A stretch of 64,000 bases of DNA from Camillea tinctor (GCA_022578605.1 MU394062.1:558001-622000), one strand, 5' to 3'. Positions 1 to 12,481 are shown, numbered from the stretch's first letter. The notes: generated by a model not told the origin, from the sequence alone. Numbers and translations: made by a program.

Positions 1-1092
1 GCTCTCCTTCATCTCATCCCGTAGCTCCTTCCACTTGGCCATCGCTGTCTCGTACTCCCCGTCTGCCATGTCTGCCAACGCACCCACGACCCTCTCACTC
101 ATGGTGGTACTCCCGCTCGCGTCGCCCTCCCTCCTGACACAGCGCCTCGCTGCTTCCACATCACCAAGATGTAACCACAGCAGCGCTCGTGCTATGGTTA
201 GTTGACCATCATCACCACTCAGGCCCACCGCCGTCATCGAGTTGAGATGTTCGGCCGCACCGGCGAGGTCATCCATCTCGACAAGCGCGCCAGCGACCTT
301 GATGCCAAGGTCGGTAAGCCGGCGCTTCCAGAGCTCCACATCCGCGTCCTTAGATCCATCCCCGTCTCTCTTCACCGCAGCAGCATGCGCACGCGCGATC
401 TCAACCCTCGCTTCGCGCGCGAGCTCGTAGTAGCTCATGACAGCACGCCGTGGATCACCAAAACCGATAGTCTGGAGACGGACGGCGAGGGTGCGCAGGT
501 GCCAGGGTACGAGATGAGCGCCGGTCAGGGGGTCAAGGTAGAAGGCCGAGTTAAGGTCCTCGAGAGCCTTGGCCTCTTGGGCAGCGAGGGGTACAGCATC
601 GGCAAGACACAAGCACGCGAGCCGTGTGTATAGCAACTCGAATATGCGCACATGGTCTGCGGGGTCCGTGACAGGCGGGTGGGCAGCGGCAGCTGCTGCT
701 GGCACGGGGCTACTAGTTAGAGCCTGCACGGCAGCGATGGCAGCAGCGCGGAATTGGCCCGCCGCTAGCAAGTCCGGAATAGGGGTCTCGGGGGCGGGCT
801 GGCGCGAGGGATGCCGGAAAGGCGCAGGAATGGATAACGGTGATATCTGGTGGTAGATCTCCGGCCGCAGGAGAAATGAAAAGTCCTTGGTTGTGACGGG
901 GGCTGCCTCTGATGCTGGGGTCGATGATCTCAGGGGCGTTCCTGTTCCTGTGCCCGGCGAACGCAAGGGATGTGTCAAGCTGATTCGCGGGCTTGACGGT
1001 CTGCTACCACCAGTGCTGAGGCGATTCACCTGTTGCACGGATATGGGGGAGGCTGATGGACCTCTGACATTTTTGGCATTGTTAGCATACAT
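1..1092 (-). CDS. TRAPPC12-like TPR protein of the TRAPP trafficking complex (3' end outside window)
   Basis: The minus strand is open from an ATG at 1092-1090 to the left edge, about 364 codons with no intron. The first ATG in frame was chosen; a TAG lies 21-24 bases upstream. The protein starts with a Ser/Pro-rich disordered stretch of about 70 residues. A helical region follows with the pattern of TRAPPC12 homologues: a conserved patch around PDLLAAGQFRAAA, then helical repeats including FELLYTRLACLCLADA and LVPWHLRTLAVRLQTIGFGD. TRAPPC12 belongs to the metazoan and filamentous-fungal TRAPP complex that acts as a Rab exchange factor in ER-Golgi traffic. The C-terminal TPR repeats lie outside the window. 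Assignment is from remembered family pattern; another TPR protein is possible. Confidence 0.68.
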   Translation of the reverse strand, partial: MYANNAKNVRGPSASPISVQQVNRLSTGGSRPSSPRISLTHPLRSPGTGTGTPLRSSTPASEAAPVTTKDFSFLLRPEIYHQISPLSIPAPFRHPSRQPAPETPIPDLLAAGQFRAAAIAAVQALTSSPVPAAAAAAHPPVTDPADHVRIFELLYTRLACLCLADAVPLAAQEAKALEDLNSAFYLDPLTGAHLVPWHLRTLAVRLQTIGFGDPRRAVMSYYELAREARVEIARAHAAAVKRDGDGSKDADVELWKRRLTDLGIKVAGALVEMDDLAGAAEHLNSMTAVGLSGDDGQLTIARALLWLHLGDVEAARRCVRREGDASGSTTMSERVVGALADMADGEYETAMAKWKELRDEMKES

Positions 1093-3300
1093 GGTATTTG
1101 TTTGGAAGACGGGCTATAGGCCGTAGGCACTTACTCGTCCCCATCCAGAGGTCCCTTTGTTGCTGATCTAGGTCTGGAGGCTAGAGAACGGAGTATATCA
1201 ATAAACGGCATCGTTGAAACATGAAACTTGATAAGAAAGGGGTATGAAGGGAGAAAAGAAGGGTGACGATGAGGGTGAGTAAGGGGGCATTGTGGTTGAC
1301 ATAGTTGGATAGTTAATATGGAGGAGGAGGAGGATGAGGAAGAAGAGGAGAAGGGGGAGAAGAAAGAGGAGGAGGATGAGGAAGAGGAGGAATCCATCCC
1401 CCTTTTCCCCTTTCTCCTTCCTTCATTTGGATACGACTTTAAAACACTGGAAGAAAGATTGGATTGTAAAAATGGAAGGGGCGTTAGGTAGTTAGATACT
1501 AAAAGTACTAGGTGGGTAGGTAGGCTCCTTCCGCCATCTCTTGTTTGATCAATCATCAATCATCATTCGGCCATTGACACGGTACAAGGTACCGTGCCCT
1601 TGTACCAAAGTGCACGACACTGCATTTGTGGAAGGTCCCATCGATAGTTCTTGTCCCTTTTTGATGGAGTAACGCAATTAAAGATATTTATAAACTTACT
1701 TCTTGCTCCAGATTTATTTCTCGAATGGCCCTTCGTAGGGCTGTTCTGTTGTGATGCATCCATCTCTGCCTCTCTCCTTTCAAATTAGTACCTGAGTATG
1801 TGTTGATTGAAGTGAAGGTCTTACACCAACTTAGGCTAACTTGCGGAATGACGTCCGGCGCATAAGTCGGAAATACTTCGGCTAAACCCAATCAATGCCG
1901 CCAATGCTCTAAACGCCTCCATCCTTGACTTACACAACATCCAGCAACCTTCTATGCCTACAAATAGTGTACGCACAATGTAGAGAAACACCATTCCATG
2001 ATATGTATCTTGCGTAAGGGGAGGATATGAAAAAGTCATCCGATGGACATACTTATTGTCTCCAACATAGTGTAAGAAGAGGCAGTGAAAGTTTATAATT
2101 TAGCTACCCGTTGAATCTTACGTGGATTTGTTTTTCTACGTCGACAAAACAAAACAAAACAACGTAAAATAAAATAAGAATAAACTAAGAAAACATCGCG
2201 TCAGTTAGTGTGCAGTCTAAGGCCGCCATAGAGAAAGTTACTACATCGCGGATAATTTGCTATTATTCACTATAATGCTTTATAGTAAAGGGTTTTTTAC
2301 TGGCGTGATAAAGAGGCCTTATTGAGGATATGAGAGAATTACACCTGGTAACTTGGAATTGTTATATTTCAATGCGATGGAACCTTTATTTGAAGTGTGG
2401 TTTGCGTGGCATTCTACGAGTATTTCCTGAATTTATACGTAAAGTGATAATAGTATCTAGACTTATAAGCTCGTCCTCTCATAGGTTCAATGTTAATAGG
2501 TGAGCTACACCGTCAGCTTGTCGAGTATTTACTACGGATATTCTAAGACCGAGAAGGGAGAATTATAAAAAGAAATGATCTGAGAAGAAGAAAAAGAAGA
2601 AGATTAGTACTCTGTAGAGGTGGTATATAATTATAAGTACCCAAGTACCTATTATTCCGTATCGATAGTATTCACTGCTCTCTTGTACCTAAGTTGATAA
2701 ATGCTCGTAGTTTTCCCCCATTCTAGCGAGCTCCTTAGTACCTAGCTAACCTGCCTAAGCAGCTGAAAGTAAGGCCTTCCTTAAGCAACGAAAGTACCAA
2801 TGTCTGCTTGCTTGCCGGCCAGATATTGACAGTGCTGGGACAATTTAAGTTTAAGCTTCTTCTGCTCTGCCAGTCCCGCATTCGCGTACTGTACAAGTGC
2901 AGCTGCGTACCTATCTACCTCTCTCTCTCCCTCTCTCCCCCTCTACCTTTATCATCTAGGTCGCCTCTATCACCTAGGTCACCTCTATCACCTACCTTTA
3001 CATCTCCCTCTATCACTGCCTGACTCTACCTCGCTTATTTTCTCTCCCCCTTCGCCCCCCCCTCCTTCTACTTCAACCCCAAGTATCTCAACTAGACCAA
3101 GCACCAAAGCACCCAAGCGCCCACTAACCTACATATACGACATCGTTAACTCCTACAAGTTCACCTAGGGCCTTTGCCGTGTTATCTCATCCCGCAAACC
3201 CATCTCCTCATATATCTGCACCGATCATCTGCATCAATCATCAACAGTATCGCTATCCCTAGTCGCCTCGTTGCCGCCGTTGGTCTCTTTCATCTCCAAG
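1093..3300. other. Intergenic region between divergent genes; low-complexity tracts
   Basis: No convincing gene. A purine-rich GGA/GAA tract lies at about 1318-1392 and an AT-rich degenerate stretch at about 2040-2760. From 2930 to 3010 there is a pyrimidine-rich stretch with an imperfect 17-18 bp repeat built on CCTCTATCACCTAGGT. It must carry the promoters of both flanking genes; no clear TATA box was chosen. Confidence 0.6.
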
Positions 3301-5860
3301 ATGCCTGAACTAACCAACAGCGGCAAGCTCCTGATTTCGCATCTTTCGGCGCTTCCCGTCGCTAGAACCGACCAGAGCGCGATTCTACCAAACCCTCCCA
3401 TGTCGTTTTCACCTAGTCCATCGTTAGCTAATCTTTGGACGACATCTGATTCCAATCTCAAGCGAACGTACTGGCACCACCCCAAGGCCTACGAGGACAA
3501 CATTGGGAAGTACTATATCGATAGTGTATGGAAGCGCCATCTCGACCACCACCGCTATACTCACTCATTTCAGCCGCTTCTGGGAACCGAGCGCAAGCGT
3601 TACCGGGACATCATCGACAGGGCGCACAAACAAGAAGTCAGCAGCATTAGTAGTGAAGAAATACTTCTTTATCGCCTGTCCCTTGCGGTGGAGAAAATCA
3701 AGCAGCTCCGGAAAGAAGAACTTTCCCGAGCGCAACGTCCAGCCGAACATCAAGTAGACGGCCCACAAGCTCCAGTGAGGAGAAAAAGAGGCCGACCACG
3801 AAAGTATCCACGACCAGAGGACATCCAAAGCCAAGCTCCACAACCAGTACCGGCACCGCGGGAAAAGGAAGATAGCCACGCAATTGGTGAGCTGAATGGT
3901 CCTGCTAGACAGCCTGATAGACAACCACCAACCTCTCGTAAGTATGACGAGAGTGAGAAACTCATCAAAGCTGGCATAAAAGAACTTGAGGGATTCAAAG
4001 CCTTCAGGCAACCGTTCCGTCATGTGCGGCAACACCTGGATTACGCGCCATGTATAGTGGATACCAACTTCGGCCGTATCAAGGCGAAGAATGAATTGCA
4101 TCAAGACGGCTGGTTCATGGGCCATCGTCCTGGCGATCCGATTATCCGCATTGTCAATGCTCCCAAGTGGGATCCATTATTCGGACCCGAAGACGCAATC
4201 CATAACCCGCCACCCGGGAACGAAGATATCGATCTTGCCCTGTTTTACTTCCGATTCCGCAATGAAGGGATCGTGCCTTTTAGCTACTCGGAGAGCCAGC
4301 AGAGACTTGAGGGATATGCTTTTCCTGCGTTCTTGACTATGATCATTGCAGCTTTGGCGTTCGATCCGAACCAGCCGGAAACAGACGCACCGCCGGAATT
4401 GAAGAGAATTTCGACCATCCTTATGCAGGACATGGAAGACATGGACACGAACACCAAAGATGAGCTTGTGCGTTGCATGAGTACCCTCCAGCGTATCTGG
4501 AAGGTAAAATACGGTACAGACTCGTCTCAGCTTCCTAAATTCCTCCAGACCCAGTTCGAGAAGTCCAGATCAAGACTCGGCGAGATGGCATGGCTCGTTT
4601 GCCAGGTCATGTCGATGCTACCTGGATATCATATTCTCCGATCCTTCACTGATTGGTTCCTACAAGCCATGGTAGGCTCCAATATGCTGTCGATGGCAAA
4701 CTGGTATTTTGATCATCAGCTAGGTGGGGAGGTACAAGAGCAGTTGCAAGAGGGTAAATATAAGAACATCTTCTTTTATGCAACGCAGAGACCGCTAGAA
4801 CAGGTACGTGGAGTTTTCTATCCGATCCCTTTTGTTTGATATCCTTTCTTGCTGGTTCCCTGGAGCATTTCCACCTTTTCCCTCACCTTGATCCAATTTT
4901 TGGACTGTTAGTTTTCTTTTCTTTTCTTTTTTTTTCTTGGTCTATGAAAAGAAACACCCAGTGAAACGGAAATAAAAATTCAGTAACAAGATATACATTA
5001 TATATATATATATATTTATGGAACTATGGTGGGAATAGGTAGTTGTTTGGCAATATCTAGGTACATTACCAATTTTACTGTGGGAGAAGTTCTAGGTAGT
5101 CTTGGAAAAGATATGGTAGGGTTTCAATCCTCTTTAAAGAAAATGAGATGATTGACCTCATTGGTCCACATGGATGCACACTACCTAGCCTGGAAGGGAA
5201 AACTGATAACCCAACTGCAGCTGCCTCCAGCTGCAGGCCTAGGGGGATAGAGGGGTTCAGGGCTGTCGGGTGCGGGTATCACGTCAGGTCTTGGCAGAAA
5301 ATCAATTGTCCATTTGCCGCCAATTAAAGCTGAGCTAACTTTTTTCTCGTACCTCACAGACTCTCCCAGTCCTCAAAGACATATACGACCGCAACGGATC
5401 GTACAAACAAATCACCAAGGAACGATTAGAAGAGCTCGAGAAACTCGCGCGATCATTTGTGCCTCATGTTTTTGATCCCACCCTCCAGATTCCCCAAGAA
5501 CCTATTCACAGAACTTCTGTACATATCTCACCCAACGAGCTTGATCGTATTCTAGAGCATCCTCGATTTCGACGATCCAACAAGTCATTCAACAAGTCAT
5601 CCACAAAACATAAACGAAAGGACGGAGACGGAGATGAGCCAGACAGCTTCGATAAAACCATAATCGCAAGAGTACCCAAGAGAAAGCAAACCAGCAGGTT
5701 AACCGGCAGGTTGTCCAACACAGAGCGTTTGCCTTCTCCTCCTATCACCAGTCCCGTGGAGACAGAAGGGACCTCTACAAAAAGCGCATCTACAAAGAGA
5801 CGTCGGCCCGAACCCGAAGACTCGTGCTCTTCGAGACCTCCGAAGCGGGCAAGGAAATAA
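3301..5860 (+). CDS. AT-hook nuclear protein of unknown function
   Basis: Two exons, 3301-4803 and 5360-5860, joined in phase 0 (GTACGT donor, CTCACAG acceptor), give 667 residues. The ATG at 3301 in CAAGATGCC is used because the open frame upstream has only a TTG. An AT-hook, RRKRGRPRKYP, lies at about residues 159-169. The middle is probably helical and rich in Trp and Met. The tail is basic and Ser-rich with nuclear-localisation-like clusters (KRKQTSR, KRRRPEP, PPKRARK). AT-hooks bind the minor groove of AT-rich DNA, so a chromatin role is inferred; I do not recognise the rest. The 556-bp intron is long for this genome. The next gene begins 35 bp after the stop. Confidence 0.72.
4804..5359 (+). 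other. Long 556-bp intron with a TA repeat and a CAGCTG hairpin
   Basis: Bounded by GTACGT and CTCACAG. It contains a poly-T stretch, a TA repeat near 5000 and a perfect hairpin at 5215-5236 with 9-bp arms CTGCAGCTG and a CCTC loop. All three frames contain stops. Exons on both sides join in phase 0. Confidence 0.65.
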
Positions 5861-5895
5861 GACTCTATATAATCACTTTTCGATATCTCTTCACG

Positions 5896-6536
5896 ATGTT
5901 TAACCCAACATTCCGCACCCTCTTTACGAGGGCTTCTCTACCCTCCTCCTCCACCACCATGTACTCATCAGCGATTCAGACATGTTTGTCTCCTTTCTTA
6001 CCAGTGGTATGCCAACGATCATTACACACTACCTCCCCAAAATTAGCCGCGAAGAAAAAGGGCAAGAAGAAGAAGAAGGGCAAGGGTGAAGAGCGTGATC
6101 CCCGTATTGTCAACCTAAAAAGCTCAATGCCGCGCGTGGTACCTGCTCCTCTCCGTTTCGCACGCAATCGCGCCCTACGTCACTGGACTATCCATCGTGC
6201 CTGGCAGTTGTTCCAAAACAAGGAGCGGCAGCGGAGGAATCACGAATTGGAGCGGTAAGCACGCTATCTCTAGCACCCTCATGAGGGTTGCTTTCCATTC
6301 TTACAGGTTCGATTGTCGAGCTAACGATAGGAAATAGCATGTACCAGTCCATGCATAATGCGTGCGAGGAATTGCGGAAGACGAGCGGCCCAGGTTTCAA
6401 CGATGAAGGCTACCTGTACCGAGTAGCCATGGAGAAGAAGGGTATGTACGGCCATAACAACATACCGATCGAGTACTCCCGAACGCAGACCGAGACCCCC
6501 GCTCGGGAGCCCTGGAACCACGGCTGGACTCCGTAG
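5896..6536 (+). CDS. MRPL28: Mitochondrial large ribosomal subunit protein mL40 (MRPL28 family)
   Basis: Exons 5896-6254 and 6338-6536 encode 185 residues of mL40, a fungal mitoribosome large-subunit protein. The N terminus is basic and Ser/Thr-rich and ends in RSLHTTSPKLA, a typical matrix-import presequence, followed by a Lys-rich stretch (AAKKKGKKKKKGK). The conserved family core follows: RNRALRHWTIHRAW, RMYQSMHNACEELR, EEGYLYRVAMEKKG-like and a C-terminal TETPAREPWNHGW. The intron is 83 bp with branch site CTAAC. Splicing to 6338 restores RMYQS, whereas the nearer upstream AG dinucleotides do not. An ATG at 5959 is an alternative start but would lose half the presequence. The start lies 35 bp after the upstream stop, so its promoter must overlap that gene unless both share a transcript. 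Confidence 0.9.
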
Positions 6537-8686
6537 AGATGCTAATTATTTTCATGTTGTGAATGCGCCCCGATTTGATTTTGTTGGGTATAGCATGACA
6601 TGACATGGCATGAACAGCGCATCTCTTCGTACTCACTCACAAAGATGTTTGAGCGAAGAGAGCGTACACATTTTTGCCTAGGCATGTTCTAGTAGTCTTT
6701 GCTAGTTAGTAATGCTAAGAGCAACGTTAAGAAAACGTTAGCACGAAAATCGTCTTTTCTCTCTCTCTTTCTGTTTAAACTCTAAATAGGTTATAGGACT
6801 ATAAGCAGTTATAGGCAAAAAGCTCTTCGTCTTGGGGAATTCTTGTATATTATATTCCCATAGGTACCTCCTATACACCACCCCCTTAGCAGGCCGGCTT
6901 ATACGGTGTGATGAATGCGAGCTCGTGATAGGGTGCTAGAAAAGGGGGCAGATAGGAGGACAATGCCAATATATGTCCATCTATAAGTATATGCACAGCT
7001 TTCGAATCCCCATTCATCACCCCATCATGCATAAAATAGCTAGGTTTGGGTACTTCTCCCCATTCTAGTTAGGTAGGTAGGGATAAGCAGTGTAGATTCC
7101 ATCCCCCCCCCCCTCCCCTTTTTTTGGAGAAGCCGTTTTGACGCTTCGAGGTAGATAAGCCGATTTTTGTACGGATGAGACGGGATGAATACCCAATGAT
7201 TTTTATGTGACCTACGTGGGATTATACCTAAACTCTACTCCCCCCCTCCCCCTATTTTCCCATGTCCAAGTAAAGAAAGAAAGAAGTTTCCCCTTCGCCC
7301 ATGCTGTTAAGATATCATCGGATCTTTTCCCGCCCCACTGGAACTTTAGAAGTTCAGATGTTGACGTCCGCGCGCATGACCTGGTATGACCAAGTACCGA
7401 AAAGGAGGGGGGATGCTTAGAAGGTTTTACTTTTCCTTTTTTCCCTGCCGCGCCCTAAACCATCTCAACAAGACCGAATGAAAAATAAGGTTACGAAAAA
7501 GAAAAAAAGCATGAGGTAAAAAAAAGAGACCAAAAAAAAACAAAAAAGAAAGGAAAAAAGAAACTCTCACTTTTTGACTTTTGGCAACCACCTAGCAACC
7601 CGCTCCTTGTCTTAAAGGTCCGTGAGCTATGGCATATGATAGAACACGAGAAAGAGCAAAAAAAAAGTACAGTACGATGAAACCGATACGAATAATTAAT
7701 GATAACTGGTAGGTAGTAATATATCTGTTTTTCTCTCTCTCTCTCTCTCTCCCCTTTTTGACTTTGTCGTCTCTCTTTTATTCAGTAAAAAAGGCTAAGC
7801 GATAGTATGTAGATATATATATGTATGTATATATATATATGTGGGAGTGGTTAGTAGTGTTTTTCTCTCTCTTCTCTCTGGGATGAAATTAAGATAGGAA
7901 TAGGGGGGACATCAAGAATTAGAATTTCTTTCCCTCTTCCCTTCCATATTTCCCTTTCCTACCGTATCCTCCCTTTTTCTTTATCCCTATCCTGTTTATG
8001 TTTCCATTATTAATACACCCGCAGAAAAAAAAACAACCAACCTCCCAATTTTCCCGTGATTCTTTCTTAGTAAAACCTAAATCCTATTTCCAATAGGGCC
8101 GGGGAAGGGAAGAGATTATTGCTCGGTCCGGACTCCTCTGTATTCCGTATTATAAACATTTCCTGGACATTTCGATTAATTTGTGAAATAAATTTTTTTA
8201 GTATCTTTTTGTTATGTAAAATCGGTCAGTCAATCTGTTAGCTTGTCCGATGGGTATTTCGTCCTAGGTCAGATTCTTAGGGCAAATCTGCATGATTTCC
8301 TTCGTAAGTGATATGGTCACATAGATAGGTAAATAGGTAAGATAGATAGGTAGGTTAGGTTGGTTGATCGCTCTTCAAGTTGTAGATTTGGCTCGTAGAT
8401 ATTGTAACGTTGTAAGTACCGTAATATGTGCTTGTGACTGATGATGTAAAATTAAAGGGAGAGACAGAGGCCCAGCCCAAATTCATCTCTCGCTCTCCCT
8501 TCCTCCGGTCTGGTATGGACAATGAATGCATTGTTTCGGCTCGTTAATCCAGTTCGTACTGACTGTCATGTCGTCCTTCCTTCTCGGCTGCTCGTGGTGA
8601 CCTTCCTACTGACATCGGAAATACCTCGTTCTTAACCGCATGGGCCCGGGCTCCCTCCCGCGCTTGTACGCAAAAACCAGCTTTGC
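6537..8686. other. Convergent intergenic region with simple repeats
   Basis: No gene seen. This is the 3' space between mL40 and the minus-strand Rho2 gene. It contains homopolymer tracts, a purine tract at about 7480-7560, a TC repeat at 7732-7751, a TA-rich repeat at about 7811-7841 and several TAGGTAGG motifs (7071, 8331-8370). The right part probably includes the Rho2 3' UTR. Confidence 0.6.
7732..7751. repeat. TC dinucleotide microsatellite
   Basis: About ten TC units, followed 60 bp later by a TA/TG repeat. Confidence 0.9.
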
Positions 8687-9845
8687 TCATAATATCACGC
8701 AGCAGCCGCCACCTTCGCCTTTTTCGAATGTCAGAAGGGCAGCTCGCGTGGCCGCCTCAAAGACATCGTCAACACCCTCGCCGCTCAAACTAGAGCATTC
8801 GAGGTATTTCCGGGCGCCTATCTCCTGGGCGGCTGATTCGCCCTGCCGTTCCGTCACGAATTTTAGACTCTTCTTCCTCATCTCCTCGATCGCTACGGGG
8901 TCATCGCGCAAATCCTTCTTAAGGCCGACTAGTATGATCGGAACACCGGGACATCGTTCGGTAGCCTCTTCTACCCACTGTTTTTCGAGACCGCAAGTCA
9001 GCAATTTGCCATGTACAAGATAGGGGGACAGGTGACGGGCGTGGGGGTTCGATTGACCTTGTGCTTAACGTTGTCGAGAGAATCTGGCGAATCGATGGAG
9101 AAACCGATCAGAAGTACATGCGCCTTGGAGTAGGCAAGTGGCCGCAATCGTTCGTAATCTTCCTGTCCAGCAGTATCCCATAATGCTAGCTGTACCGACT
9201 TGCCATCTACTCTGCAATCTGTAACGTAATTTTCGAATACGGTAGGGATCTAGGGAAGGCGGGAGGTTTGTCAGTGTCATTCTGTCGGCATCGGCCGGAG
9301 GACGTCGATAGACGTCGAGAGCCTCTCAAAATGGTTGCACGAGGTTGCTTACATAGTGCTAAAGGCGGTCAGCAAATGTAACGAAAGACAAGGGGAATGG
9401 GAGGGGGATGTGGAAGAGGGAAGCATTTACAGTTGGGAAATAGCCGAGAGTAAAGACACTCAATAGTGAAGTCTTGCCACAAGCTCCATCACCGATAATA
9501 ACCAACTTCCTGGTGACCGAGTGAGCATCGTCAGTATTATCATCATCATCGCCATCACTTTACACAGCACGACGAAAAAAGACTTTGCGAAACGCGCAAT
9601 CATCAATGCGCGAAGAATTAAAGAAGGGAAGAAAAGGAGAAGGAGAAGGGAGAAGGAGAGCAAAAAAGCATCTCACGAGACTAGAAACAATGACGTCGCG
9701 GAGTTGAAGTATGGAAGTACCCAATGGAAACCGATAGACGCTGAGGGCAATTGCGATTAAATAATACAAAAAAAAAAAAAAAAGATCGACATTCAAACGT
9801 CCAAACGTACCTGCGAATGACGTTCTGCGGATTGGAACTCGCCAT
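8687..9845 (-). CDS. rho2: Rho2-type small GTPase
   Basis: Five exons in transcript order: 9811-9845, 9431-9509, 9353-9358, 9058-9249, 8687-8977; they sum to exactly 201 codons (200 residues). The G1 loop GDGACGKT is at residues 18-25. Switch I is [10 protein letters not shown] at 39-48, with Thr43 matching RhoA Thr37. [17 protein letters not shown] is switch II, followed by LVGLKKD and [14 protein letters not shown]. The C terminus GGCCVIL is a CAAX box ending in Leu, predicting geranylgeranylation and plasma-membrane location. Rho2 proteins act with Rho1 in cell-wall integrity and polarity; the start [19 protein letters not shown] is characteristic of fungal Rho2. Introns are 301, 72, 72-110 and 80 bp class with CTGAC branch sites. 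The third exon is only 6 nt and supplies His39-Tyr40. Confidence 0.93.
9353..9358 (-). other. rho2: 6-nt microexon of the Rho2 gene (His39-Tyr40)
   Basis: On the minus strand the sequence reads CCTTTAG|CACTAT|GTAAGC. The upstream intron has branch site GCTGAC 18 nt before the acceptor; the downstream intron has CACTGACAAACC near its 3' end. The preceding exon ends GYFPT and the next begins IPTVFENY, so only these six bases supply the invariant switch I tyrosine. Confidence 0.9.
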
Positions 9846-12481
9846 GGCTCTACGCGAGAGGACCAATCTGTTCACCCAAGAATGGTTCGGGTTGCAAATC
9901 TAATGGGGTGGGACGCGTTGGAGTTGTGTGAAGAAGATAAGAGGAAATAAAAATAAAAATATATTAAAAGAAAAAGAGAAAAAAATAGTTGAGATGACAA
10001 AAGAAGAGATGATCGCTGTTTAGATCTTTTTGGGAGAGAAGGGTAAGTTCGTCGATTTAATAAGGAATTGAAATAACCGCAGAGAATCGCTGGCTGACCC
10101 TTTTTTCGAGGCCTCCGCGTCGGGTGCTTTGTGTACTGAGTGCTGCGTGCTGCGTGCTGCGTAGTGTAAGGTATAGGTTATAATGTTGTAGTAAGTACGA
10201 AGTAGTAGAGGGTGAGGTAGGTTTATTGGATGGAATGGATAACCCAGTCTCTCTCACTCCTCACTCTCACTCCTCGCTCTCACTTTTCACTGTCTCTGCC
10301 TCTTTTTCCTTTTTGATATTGCGTAATAGTTCGGCTTCGGGGGTATTAGTATCTCACTTTGTCGATGTCACTGCTCGTGTTGTTTAAACTTGTCTGTGGC
10401 GCGGGTAGTTTTAACAAGTCCAAGTTCAAGTCCAACAAGTTTGGTGTCAAGCTAACTTGTAAGAAAAAAAAAAGAAAGAAAAGAAAAGAATAATAATAAA
10501 AATGTCGAATACGAGCCCAAAAAAAAAACCCCCCAGCGCCAGGTTTAGGGGAGACCGACCGGGTTTCGCGGTAGAATTTAAAGTCTCTTGAACTCCTGGT
10601 ACCCCCTGCAGTTCAGCTCCCCAATGGGGCCTAATGCAATTGGCCAGGTTTAACCCCAACTTATCAAGTACCAGCCAATGCAACAGTCGACAAATAGTAT
10701 TTCGGCATGTTTCCGGGGGGGGGTTTGTTAGCCAATTCTTGTTAGTTCTTTTTAGTGTGTTAGTCCTGTCAACTTCCCTCATGTCGACGTCAGAAGGGTT
10801 GCTAGTTGTCTGTGCAGTTTTCCATGTTCCAATCCGCAATCCATAGGTTTCTCTCTGTCTTATCAGAAAATGCGGCCACACACATACATACCTAGTACAT
10901 ACATACACTAGGCACAGCTTTACCAAGTGATACGTAACTATATTATATCCCTGTTGATTGTTGTTGTTGTTGTTCTTATTGTTATGGCTGCTGCTTATAC
11001 ACCACGTTACCCATATCGGTTCGTGAATGAATGGATGAACGAATATGTGTAAGTGAACGAACGAGTGAGTGAGTGATTACACTACACTAATACCTACATT
11101 AGAAGCGGTGCTTGTTGCTACATACTACTGCTTGCTGGCTACTGTTGGCCTTCAATGTCCGGTAAGACCAGGGGGGGGCCGAAGAAGGGGGGCCTGGCCA
11201 TGAACCGTGAACCGCGAACACTGAAGAAAATGAGCACTAGCCTACCATTGGTCTAACTTATAGCCCTAAATGGCCTGATCAACGATGCATAACCCAAGAG
11301 CTCCCAGATGGTGGACCCCAAATCAAATTCCATCAGACACAGGACCCGAAAGTCGTGCCCTCTGCCATACTCCAGATCCCCCCAAATCCAGTTGCTGCTC
11401 ACCTGCGCACACCAGTCACATATCGAGCCGAGCGATCTGAGATGTGTAAAGCACTACCTTGTACTCTATACACTATACCATCGCCGGCGAGAGTGGCTAA
11501 AGCCGCTCTTGGGCACCTCGATCTTGACAAGCTTGGCGGACTAAGATCTCTCCCCCCTCCCTCCCCTCCCAACGGCTGCAGGTCTCAAAGCAGAGAAACG
11601 TGTGCTGCAACTGCAAAAGCTGACCCGCCCACCCAATCAAGGGGCCCTTGGGTATGGCTAGCCCATGTTCTCCCCCCCCCTACCCTACCATCCCATGCCA
11701 ACCCATCCACGCAACGCACTTGCTGGGAGAATGCCGCAGCAAGTGAACTGCTAAACATCTTGCACCGGGCGACGCGATTGGGGCTGGCCTCGCACTAACA
11801 CCGAAGGGACCTTCCGGAGGGGACCTGAGCTTCGGCCAGTCGGGTTGGTGTACAGCCTGATCGGCTAGAACTATCGTAACGTGATGCTACTCCAAATGAT
11901 CTGGTCCTCGTCGGTATCACCGTCGTCGAGTGTTTTTCGTCCACGAGTTAGGGAGCGACGAGCGGAGCCCTGGTCTCTCTTAGCCCCTGAGTTTAGAGTA
12001 CTGTCATTTGTCTTTTGGTTTCATAATAGATGATGAAGTGTCCCGGTGCCTGAACCTGTCCCCAAGGCCTGTTGATCGGCGTCCATGGGAGTTGAAGGCT
12101 GCTGCAAACGCACCAATTGTGTGCCATATCGAATCGTTTCAATGGTTATAAACTTGGTGATAGATATAGTGTATTAAGGGACAGAGAGTCCTGGTCCTCA
12201 TTCATTATTAACCTACCTACGGGTTTCTCATATTGCGAGTGTCGGCGTCCTTCTTTAGTATACCAGACCCGATGCCAAGCTGGTAAGTTACCTAGGTTTG
12301 GTACCTAGGCCTCCGTTTTACTGTCGGTTCTTGTTTCTGGATGAACTTTGGGGGGGGGGGGGGGGGGGGGGGGGGGAAAATTTTAAAAAAAAAGGAAAAA
12401 ACTGTTGGTACAAGAGAGGTTTTGTGTATTGGTTGTTTTTGTTATAAAAAAAAAAAAACAANNNNNNNNNNGCCGCCCCCG

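Noticed and set aside
1131..1559. 142-codon minus-strand frame rich in Ser
   Set aside because: The Ser run is the reverse of a GGA/GAA purine tract; no domain, and it lies in the TRAPPC12 leader.
11308..11798. Overlapping plus-strand frames of 78 and 147 codons
   Set aside because: No domain, no splice continuity, no codon bias; two frames are equally open.
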